From: CAYOYK01 sp964408185
GTDB taxonomy: Bacteria > Bacillota > Clostridia > Christensenellales > Aristaeellaceae
Length of the DNA: 30,305 bases
Direction: 5' to 3'
Assembly (NCBI GenBank): GCA_964408185.1
Contig: CAYOYK010000026.1
Span: 1 to 30,305, forward strand
A program made the translations under genes and the position numbers. Of this stretch, positions 23,530 through 30,305 are shown piece after piece; position 1 is the stretch's first letter; the number at the start of each line of letters is the position of its first letter. Below the pieces are notes generated by a model. It saw only the letters and a list, made by a program, of their open reading frames with translations. It made no database searches and was not told where the DNA came from.

Positions 23530-24610
23530 TGAGAATAAGCTCTATCTGGACTTCCATGTGCTGCAAACCGTACCGCCCAGCTGCGTCAACCGCGATGATA
23601 CCGGCAGCCCCAAAACGGCGGCCTACGGCGGCGTTACCCGCGCCCGCGTGTCCAGCCAAGCGTGGAAGCACGCCATGCGCGTGATGTTCCGGGAGGAATT
23701 TCCGGCGGAGGAGATCGGCACCCGTACAAAGTGGGTGGTGGGCATGATCGCCGAGGAAATCGCCAAGCTGGCGCCGGATGCGAAGGCGGAGGATTTGGCG
23801 ATAAAGGTGCTGACGGCTGCCGGCGTGAAGGTGAAGGATAACAAGGGAAAGGCGGAAACCGGCGCTCTGTTTTTCATCAGCAGGGGGCAGATCGAGGCGC
23901 TGGCGCGGCTGGCGGCGGCGCATCCGGACGGCAAGTTTGACAAGACGGAAAGCCAGTCGGCGCTGACGTGCTCGCCGGCCGTGGACATCGCGCTCTTTGG
24001 CCGCATGGTGGCGGATGACCCAATCCTGAATGTTGACGCGGCCTCGCAGGTGGCGCATGCGATCTCCACGCATGCCGTGCATAACGAGTTTGATTTCTTT
24101 ACGGCCGTGGACGACTGCGCCCCGGAGGATAACGCGGGCGCGGGACATCTGGGTACGGTGGAGTACAACTCAGCCACACTGTACCGCTATGCCACCGTGG
24201 ATGTGACGGAGCTGGCGCGCATGCTGAAAAACGATGCGCCCCGCGCCGTGCGCGGCTTTGCGGACGCGTTTATTCGCAGCATGCCTACGGGAAAGCAGAA
24301 CACATTTGCAAACCGCACGCTGCCCGACGCGGTGGTTGTGACGCTGCGCCGGGATCAGCCTGTCAACATGGCCGGGGCCTTTGAAAAGCCGGTGTACGCC
24401 GGGCAGGAGGGCTATGTGGAGGCCTCGGAGCAGGCGCTGATCCGTTACGCGCAGGGCCTGTATGCCAGCTTTGTGGCCGCGCCCGAATTATCGCTGGGCG
24501 TAGGGGAAGCGATGAAGCCCTTGGCGCAGACCATGCCGCTTCCCCAGCTGCTGGACACGCTGGAGCAATGGGTGGAGGACAAGCTGCCCTGTTGCGAGGT
24601 GGCCCAATGA
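23522..24610 (+). CDS. cas7: Cascade backbone subunit Cas7e (Cse4, CasC)
   Basis: A 362-residue RAMP-superfamily protein that polymerises along the crRNA spacer. The N-terminal YLDFHVLQTVPPSCVNRDDTGSPKTA and RARVSSQAWKHAMR are typical of Cas7e. Later come HNEFDFFTAVDD, HLGTVEYNSATLYRYATVDV and KQNTFANRTLP, all at family positions. The ATG at 23522 overlaps the casB stop. A long in-frame upstream extension runs antiphase through casB and was rejected. The stop overlaps cas5 as ATGA. Confidence 0.96.
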   Translation: MRNENKLYLDFHVLQTVPPSCVNRDDTGSPKTAAYGGVTRARVSSQAWKHAMRVMFREEFPAEEIGTRTKWVVGMIAEEIAKLAPDAKAEDLAIKVLTAAGVKVKDNKGKAETGALFFISRGQIEALARLAAAHPDGKFDKTESQSALTCSPAVDIALFGRMVADDPILNVDAASQVAHAISTHAVHNEFDFFTAVDDCAPEDNAGAGHLGTVEYNSATLYRYATVDVTELARMLKNDAPRAVRGFADAFIRSMPTGKQNTFANRTLPDAVVVTLRRDQPVNMAGAFEKPVYAGQEGYVEASEQALIRYAQGLYASFVAAPELSLGVGEAMKPLAQTMPLPQLLDTLEQWVEDKLPCCEVAQ

Positions 24611-25269
24611 GCACCCTGCTGCTGCTGCTGACGGCGCCTCTGCAAGCATGGGGTCTGGCCTCCAAGTTTGACGTGCGCCGAACCGCGCGCGAACCGACCA
24701 AGAGCGGCGTTATCGGCTTGGCGGCCGCGGCCATGGGAATCCGGCGCGATAATGAAGCGGCGCTGGCCCGGCTGTCCGCCCTGCGCTTTGGCGTGCGCGT
24801 GGACCGGGAGGGCGTCGTGGAGCGAGACTATCACACCGCCAGAACGGCGAGTGGCGTATCCTACGTAACCCAGCGCTACTATCTGGCGGACGCGGTGTTT
24901 GTCGCGGGCTTGGAAAGCGAGGAGGAGGCGCTGCTTTCGGAGCTGGCGGAGGCGCTGGAGCATCCTGCGTTCCCTTTGTATTTGGGGCGCAGGGCCTGCC
25001 CGCCGAGCGGGAGAGTGTGCCTTGGCGTTGTATCGGCAGAGCTGGAGGACGCCCTGCGGACGGCTCCCCTTCAGGCACGGAGGAAAGCGGGCGACCCGCT
25101 GCGCATCGTAACCGAGTCGCGGCTTGGCACGGTGGGGAGCGTGGTGCGGGACGTGCCGCTCTCCTTCAACCCGGAAAGGCGGCAATACGCCTTTCGCCGA
25201 GTGGTGGAAACGAGCTTCCGCCCGGACATGGGCGAGTCGGCCCATGACCCCATGGCAGAATTGGAGTGA
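24607..25269 (+). CDS. cas5: Cascade subunit Cas5e (CasD)
   Basis: A 220-residue RAMP protein that caps the 5' end of the crRNA in Cascade. The start MSTLLLLLTAPLQAWG is the standard Cas5e opening. RRTAREPTKSGVIGLAAAAMG follows at about 24-45, and the C-terminal DVPLSFNPERRQYAFRRV carries the usual P-x-S-F-x-P-x-x-R-x-Y pattern. ATG overlaps the cas7 stop (ATGA). It ends 5 bp before cas6e. Confidence 0.95.
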   Translation: MSTLLLLLTAPLQAWGLASKFDVRRTAREPTKSGVIGLAAAAMGIRRDNEAALARLSALRFGVRVDREGVVERDYHTARTASGVSYVTQRYYLADAVFVAGLESEEEALLSELAEALEHPAFPLYLGRRACPPSGRVCLGVVSAELEDALRTAPLQARRKAGDPLRIVTESRLGTVGSVVRDVPLSFNPERRQYAFRRVVETSFRPDMGESAHDPMAELE

Positions 25270-25274
25270 AGCAT

Positions 25275-25907
25275 ATGTTCTTATCAAGATTGCCGCTGGA
25301 CGTCACGCGTCGGGACACATTGCTGGCGCTTGCGTCGCCCAGCATGTTTCATGGCGCGGTGGAGGCCGCGTTTTCGGGCGAACGGCAGCGGAGGCTGTGG
25401 CGGCTGGATCAGCTGGACGGGCAGTATTACCTGCTGCTGCTAAGCGCGGAGAAGCCCAACCTGGCGCAGGCGGCCGCGCAGTTTGCGCCTGAGGGGGAAA
25501 CGGGACAGACGAAGGACTACGCGCCCTTGCTGGAACGGGTGCAAAACGGCTCGAAATGGCGCTTCCGCCTGTGCGCGAACCCCACCTACAGCGTGCCGGG
25601 CGAGCCGGGAACGCGAGGCCGCGTGTGCGCGCACAGCACGACGGCGCATCAGCGGGCGTGGCTGCTCCGCCAAAGCGAGCAGCACGGCTTTGCGCTGGAG
25701 GAAAGCGAGTTTGATGTGACCCGAAGCCAGTGGTATCATTTCAGCAAGGGGGTCAAGGGGAGCAAAATCAGCCTGCTGGCGGTGACCTACGAAGGCGTGC
25801 TGACGGTGAGCGACGCGGAGGCCTTCCGCGCGGTGCTGACGGAGGGAATCGGGCGGGAAAAGGCGTATGGCGTCGGCTTAATGACGATCGTGCGAACGGA
25901 GACGTAA
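25275..25907 (+). CDS. cas6e: crRNA-processing endonuclease Cas6e (CasE)
   Basis: A 210-residue RAMP endonuclease that cuts the repeat hairpin to make crRNA and stays on its 3' stem. FLSRLPLD is the family start. H26 in SPSMFHGAVE sits where the catalytic histidine lies in Thermus Cse3, and GIGREKAYGVGLM near the C-terminus is the glycine-rich loop. ATG 25275 has GGAG 8 bases upstream and is preferred over GTG 25266. Its substrate is the downstream repeat, which folds CCCCGCG against CGCGGGG. Confidence 0.95.
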   Translation: MFLSRLPLDVTRRDTLLALASPSMFHGAVEAAFSGERQRRLWRLDQLDGQYYLLLLSAEKPNLAQAAAQFAPEGETGQTKDYAPLLERVQNGSKWRFRLCANPTYSVPGEPGTRGRVCAHSTTAHQRAWLLRQSEQHGFALEESEFDVTRSQWYHFSKGVKGSKISLLAVTYEGVLTVSDAEAFRAVLTEGIGREKAYGVGLMTIVRTET

Positions 25908-25911
25908 GCCC

Positions 25912-26865
25912 ATGGAACAGATACCGGGCGCAATCAGGCCGGAACTGCAAGCGCTGCCGCAGATACGGGACCGAATGACATTCCTTTATCTGGAGCGCTG
26001 CACATTGAACCGCCAGAACAGCGCGATCACCGTAAGCGACGAGCGCGGCTGCGTCCATGTGCCGGCGGCGTCGATCAGCGTGCTCATGCTCGGTCCGGGC
26101 ACGCGAGTGACCCACCGCGCCATGGAGCTGATCGGCGACGCCGGCGTCAGCGTGCTGTGGGTAGGGGAGCAGGGCGTGCGCTACTATGCAGGGGGCCGGG
26201 CGCTGACCCATCGTTCGGGGCTGCTGCTAAGACAGGCGGAGTTGGTATGCAATACGCGGTCACACTTAGACGTTGTGCGGCGGATGTACCAGATGCGCTT
26301 TCCGGACGAGGAGATATCCCGCCTGACCATGCAGCAGCTTCGGGGGCGGGAAGGCGCGCGGATACGGGCGGTATATCGCAGGGAATCCAAGCGTTGGGGG
26401 GTGCCTTGGAACGGCCGGGACTATGATCCGTCGAGCTTTGCCTCCGGGGATCGGGTGAATCAGGCCCTTTCGGCGGGCCACGCTTGCCTGTACGGGGTTG
26501 CGCATGCGGTCATTGCGGCGCTGGGCTGCTCGCCGGGGTTGGGCTTTGTCCATGTGGGACACGAGTGCTCCTTTGTTTACGATGTGGCAGATCTATACAA
26601 AGCGGAAATCACCATTCCGCTGGCGTTCGAGGTGGCGGCGGGGGAGGAGGACCCGTCCGCTTCGATGCGCCGCCGAACGAGGGACATCATGGCGAAGAGC
26701 CGTCTGCTGGAGCGCATGGTGCGCGATATTCGCGCGCTGCTGCTCACGCAGACGGAATTGGAGGCGGAGGACGATGCCCTGTACCTATGGGACGATCATC
26801 AGGGCACGGTGGACAGCGGGCGCGCCTATCTGCCGGACGAGGAGGAGGATCCATGCTCGTCGTGA
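25912..26865 (+). CDS. cas1: CRISPR integrase Cas1 (type I-E)
   Basis: A 317-residue integrase that inserts new spacers with Cas2. The metal-binding set is visible: E147 in LRGREGARIRA, H214 in GFVHVGHE, and D224/D227 in FVYDVADLYK. The N-terminal beta domain spans about 22-100. GGAG (25899-25902) precedes the ATG. It starts 4 bp after cas6e and overlaps cas2 by 13 nt. The motifs are all intact, which suggests acquisition is still active. Confidence 0.96.
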   Translation: MEQIPGAIRPELQALPQIRDRMTFLYLERCTLNRQNSAITVSDERGCVHVPAASISVLMLGPGTRVTHRAMELIGDAGVSVLWVGEQGVRYYAGGRALTHRSGLLLRQAELVCNTRSHLDVVRRMYQMRFPDEEISRLTMQQLRGREGARIRAVYRRESKRWGVPWNGRDYDPSSFASGDRVNQALSAGHACLYGVAHAVIAALGCSPGLGFVHVGHECSFVYDVADLYKAEITIPLAFEVAAGEEDPSASMRRRTRDIMAKSRLLERMVRDIRALLLTQTELEAEDDALYLWDDHQGTVDSGRAYLPDEEEDPCSS

Positions 26866-27731
26866 CTCTGACGGATTGTCCGCCCAAGCTGAGGGGGGAT
26901 TTATCGAAGTGGCTGATTGAAATCAACACGGGCGTTTATGTGGGGCGAGTCAGCGCGCGGGTTCGGATGGAGCTATGGAAGCGCATCCGCGAGAACCTTC
27001 CCCACGGCCGCGCCACGATGGTGTATTCCGCCGCCAACGAGCAGCGCATGGCCTTTCTTGTGCACAACACCACGTGGGAGCCAACCGACTATGACGGCCT
27101 GACCCTGATGCGCCGCCCTCTGTCAAGGCGCGAGCCGACAGCCTCCGAGACAAACGGGCAAAAAAGCAAAGCCACCGTGAACGAGCAGCTACGGGGGATA
27201 CAGGCAGCCCATGCCAGAAAGGAAGCCCAGCTTGGGTACGTTGCAATCGATTTGGAAACAACGGGCTTGGACAGCGAGACGGACGATTTGATGGAGCTGG
27301 CGGCGGTAAGGGTTATCGATCATCAGCCCGCGGAGAAGCTGTGCGTGCTGATCAAGCCGGAGCGTGCCGTGCCCGAACAAATCATCAGGCTCACCGGCAT
27401 CACGCCGCAGATGCTGGCTGCGGAGGGCATCGCGCTGGAGGACGCCATGGCGCGGTTCTGGGCGTTTGTGGGTGCAAGCCCGATGGTGAGCCACAACTCC
27501 GGCTTTGACCGTCTGTTTCTTGAGGCTGCCTGCAAGCGTACATCAACGCCCTTTCCGCGCAACCGATATGTGGACACGCTGCGCCTTGCGCGCCGTTATT
27601 TGGAGGATGTGCGGGATTACAAGCTGGCCACGGTTGCGGCGTATTTCGGCATCAGCGTACCAGAGGAGCACCGTGCGCTGGCCGACTGCCTGACCACCTA
27701 TCAAGTTTATGAGAAACTGAATGAAATCTAA
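26853..27731 (+). CDS. cas2: Cas2e fused to a DnaQ-like DEDDh exonuclease
   Basis: A 292-residue fusion. Residues 1-90 are Cas2e (MLVVTLTDCPPKLRGDLSKWLIEINTGVYVG, then the HGRATMVYSA segment). A hydrophilic linker (about 91-125) leads to a DEDDh 3'-5' exonuclease domain with ExoI D133/E135 (AIDLETTGLD), ExoII D219 (SHNSGFDRLF) and ExoIII H273/D278 (EHRALADC). All catalytic residues are present. Cas2-DnaQ fusions are known in some type I-E systems, where the exonuclease trims pre-spacers before integration. GGAGGAGG (26840-26847) sets the start inside cas1. An upstream in-frame extension to 26484 lies antiphase in cas1 and was rejected. Confidence 0.95.
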   Translation: MLVVTLTDCPPKLRGDLSKWLIEINTGVYVGRVSARVRMELWKRIRENLPHGRATMVYSAANEQRMAFLVHNTTWEPTDYDGLTLMRRPLSRREPTASETNGQKSKATVNEQLRGIQAAHARKEAQLGYVAIDLETTGLDSETDDLMELAAVRVIDHQPAEKLCVLIKPERAVPEQIIRLTGITPQMLAAEGIALEDAMARFWAFVGASPMVSHNSGFDRLFLEAACKRTSTPFPRNRYVDTLRLARRYLEDVRDYKLATVAAYFGISVPEEHRALADCLTTYQVYEKLNEI

Positions 27732-27776
27732 TGCCGCTCGAATCGCAAATGCTTGGGTTATGGGATCTTGCCTAGT
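27732..27776 (+). promoter_or_regulatory. Short leader between cas2 and the type I-E array
   Basis: Only 45 bp separate the cas2 stop from the first repeat. The segment holds GGGTTATGGG (27755-27764), which resembles a GGTTATG motif near the end of the Escherichia coli type I-E leader. No long A/T-rich tract and no clear promoter are visible, so part of the functional leader may lie inside the 3' end of cas2. Confidence 0.55.
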
Positions 27777-30305
27777 CTTTTCCCCGCGTGCGCGGGGGTG
27801 ATCCCTTATCGTTGACGTTTGCAAATGCGAGCCGGATCTTTTCCCCGCGTGCGCGGGGGTGATCCTTGGAAGTCCATTTTTTAATATTGTCGATCCGTCT
27901 TTTCCCCGCGTGCGCGGGGGTGATCCCTTGCAAGACGCTTCTGGGGAGGCCGGCGCGGCCTTTTCCCCGCGTGCGCGGGGGTGATCCTCCAGCAGCGCGG
28001 CAGCTGCGGCATAGTCTGATCTTTTCCCCGCGTGCGCGGGGGTGATCCCTGGCCGACAAACGCGCCACGCTGGAAGCGCAACTTTTCCCCGCGTGCGCGG
28101 GGGTGATCCTGTCCACGGGATCCTCCCCGGCATCCAGCCTGCCTTTTCCCCGCGTGCGCGGGGGTGATCCCCGCTTTACGTGCGCTTGCACGGCTGCTGT
28201 ACACTTTTCCCCGCGTGCGCGGGGGTGATCCCCAAACACAAACTGCACACGATTAGATGTTTTTCTTTTCCCCGCGTGCGCGGGGGTGATCCTAATAATT
28301 GGAGGATATGTACATGCAAGCCCAACTTTTCCCCGCGTGCGCGGGGGTGATCCTCCTATTCGGATCAAGAAACATTTTCAGATACCCTTTTCCCCGCGTG
28401 CGCGGGGGTGATCCCTATTAAACAATGTGGATAAGTTTATGTTGATACTTTTCCCCGCGTGCGCGGGGGTGATCCTTGCTATTCTATAGGAGGTAATTTT
28501 TATGAAAACTTTTCCCCGCGTGCGCGGGGGTGATCCCAAATCATAAAAAACAAATTGATCACGCGAACGCTTTTCCCCGCGTGCGCGGGGGTGATCCCAT
28601 GCAGAACAAGATGGAAGAAGCCAAAATGACCTTTTCCCCGCGTGCGCGGGGGTGATCCCTATTTATGCTACTAATGCAAAAGTTTCGCTTGCTTTTCCCC
28701 GCGTGCGCGGGGGTGATCCTGGATACACCAAACAGGATATGGAGGTATTTCACTTTTCCCCGCGTGCGCGGGGGTGATCCCAAATAGTTTGCAACATATC
28801 CTTTCGTTTTGACCTTTTCCCCGCGTGCGCGGGGGTGATCCCCGCAAAATCCATCGTGATACGCACATACGACGCTTTTCCCCGCGTGCGCGGGGGTGAT
28901 CCTAGACAGGCTGAACGATATGGGGATTAAAGCAGCTTTTCCCCGCGTGCGCGGGGGTGATCCCGATGAACGGGTAACAATTAGAGCAAACAGCGACTTT
29001 TCCCCGCGTGCGCGGGGGTGATCCCAAACGAACCTAACCCCATTGTAGGCGTGGGAACTTTTCCCCGCGTGCGCGGGGGTGATCCTCAACGCAAAGCAAG
29101 CGTATCTTGCCGGAGAAACTTTTCCCCGCGTGCGCGGGGGTGATCCCGTTGATGCTTTCCGCGAAGTCGCCCGTTTATCCTTTTCCCCGCGTGCGCGGGG
29201 GTGATCCCCCCGACGAAAAAACAACGGAAAAAATCAGTGTCTTTTCCCCGCGTGCGCGGGGGTGATCCTGCCCTTGTGCAGGGCAGGGCGAAGATAGCCC
29301 TCTTTTCCCCGCGTGCGCGGGGGTGATCCCTAATGAAGCGTTAGAAGCCTATAAAATGGCATCTTTTCCCCGCGTGCGCGGGGGTGATCCGGTTGTTGCG
29401 TGCAAAGATTCTGGACGTGGAGCCTTTTCCCCGCGTGCGCGGGGGTGATCCCAAAGAGGGGGTAGTTTACAAATACGGGAACACCTTTTCCCCGCGTGCG
29501 CGGGGGTGATCCCCGCGCCGACAAAAGATCATATTCGTTATTAATCTTTTCCCCGCGTGCGCGGGGGTGATCCCTTGACTTTGAACGGTTTTTGAAAGAA
29601 CTTTATCTTTTCCCCGCGTGCGCGGGGGTGATCCCAGAACGCACAGCACGAAGCACAGCGCAAAGAACTTTTCCCCGCGTGCGCGGGGGTGATCCTCGGT
29701 GACAACTGGAACGCCATAAAGCAAGGAGCTTTTCCCCGCGTGCGCGGGGGTGATCCCAACAACGGATATACCGAAGCTCTCACTATTGACTTTTCCCCGC
29801 GTGCGCGGGGGTGATCCCAGTGTGGTAGCGTCACACCACAGACAAAGACCCTTTTCCCCGCGTGCGCGGGGGTGATCCTGCGATTGTACGGTTCTGCTGT
29901 TCTGACGAACTCTTTTCCCCGCGTGCGCGGGGGTGATCCCTACGGAGAGACCGTTGTTCGTAGCGTCAGCGTCTTTTCCCCGCGTGCGCGGGGGTGATCC
30001 CCACTCTTGACGAAAGAGCGAATAATGTATTGGCTTTTCCCCGCGTGCGCGGGGGTGATCCCGAGTGGCTGGCGGAGTGGATCGGGAACAACGACTTTTC
30101 CCCGCGTGCGCGGGGGTGATCCTCGCTTGCGCATAGGGTTCCCTCCCTCAGTAGCCTTTTCCCCGCGTGCGCGGGGGTGATCCCGAGTACGGAAAGACAA
30201 ACCAGCCCGCACGGCCCTTTTCCCCGCGTGCGCGGGGGTGATCCCATGGCAAAGGTCAATGCAAGCGTCAAGGCTTTCTTTTCCCCGCGTGCGCGGGGGT
30301 GATCC
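27777..30305 (+). CRISPR. Type I-E CRISPR array, 42 repeats and 41 spacers to the window edge
   Basis: A 28-nt repeat beginning CTTTTCCCCGCG and ending GGGGTGATCC occurs every 61 bp from 27777 to 30305. That makes 42 copies, which all look identical by eye, and 41 intervening segments of exactly 33 nt. If the first spacer base is counted with the repeat, as in type I-E convention, this becomes 29 + 32. CCCCGCG and CGCGGGG form the hairpin cut by Cas6e. The cas genes and the leader lie to the left, so new spacers enter there. Most spacers are more A/T-rich than the host genes, fitting mobile-element origin. The last repeat ends exactly at the window edge, so the true end is not visible. Confidence 0.99.

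Noticed and set aside
26484..26852. In-frame extension upstream of cas2
   Set aside because: It runs in another frame of cas1 and is Gly/Arg-rich. GGAGGAGG directly before 26853 and the conserved MLVVTLTD opening fix the true start.
27543..30271. Several open frames of 64-221 codons on the minus strand across the type I-E array, with recurrent GSPPRTRGK, ITPAHAGK and DHPRARGEK stretches
   Set aside because: These are translations of the CRISPR repeat. A 61-bp period is one more than a multiple of three, so the three frames of the repeat appear in turn. They are a known source of false hypothetical proteins.
27805..30277. Self-targeting by type I-E spacers against genes in this window
   Set aside because: No match was noticed by eye, but this was not an exhaustive comparison; most spacers are more A/T-rich than the resident genes.

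Overview
The window is GC-rich, densely packed bacterial DNA. It most likely comes from an anaerobic member of the Clostridia or a related Firmicutes lineage. The evidence is strong AGGAGG-type ribosome binding sites, sigma-A-like promoters, a corrinoid methyl-transfer operon under a PocR/AraC regulator, and a LacI-controlled sugar operon with a GH65 phosphorylase and a GH31 glycosidase. This taxonomic call is inference; no rRNA or tRNA gene was seen.

Layout. (1) 1-351: the leader-distal end of a type I-C-like CRISPR array (six repeats, the first cut by the window edge), followed by a possible terminator. (2) 510-4855: a four-gene plus-strand operon encoding an OmpR-type response regulator, its histidine kinase and two exported proteins I do not recognise. 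Its promoter carries direct TTACA repeats, and it ends at a strong terminator. (3) 5008-8736: a minus-strand operon (corrinoid protein, UroD-fold methyltransferase, DUF2284 metal-binding protein) divergent from a PocR-sensor AraC regulator. Overlapping promoters and a tandem ATTGTCCG element lie between them. (4) 8849-9505: an orphan multi-pass membrane protein. (5) 9943-18359: a tightly overlapped minus-strand carbohydrate operon in the order lacI, GH31, GH65, two ABC permeases, binding protein. It has a clear sigma-A promoter, a LacI-type operator at the start of transcription and a near-identical second operator inside the GH31 gene. (6) 18531-30305: a complete type I-E CRISPR-Cas locus (cas3, casA/cse1, casB/cse2, cas7, cas5, cas6e, cas1, cas2-DnaQ fusion), then a short leader and an array of 42 identical-looking repeats with an exact 61-bp period.

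How the parts work together. The sugar operon would import an alpha-linked oligosaccharide and split it in the cytoplasm by hydrolysis (GH31) and phosphorolysis (GH65); no transport ATPase is encoded here. The corrinoid operon would take a methyl group from an unknown donor. The type I-E locus has every gene needed for spacer acquisition, crRNA maturation, Cascade assembly and target degradation.

The least conventional items are the intragenic LacI operator, the ten-unit 15-bp tandem repeat inside GH31, the Cas2-exonuclease fusion together with a pyrimidine-only bias at the repeat-spacer boundary, and the unrecognised two-component/exported-protein operon. I did not find a whole new multi-gene defence or metabolic system that I could defend from sequence alone.
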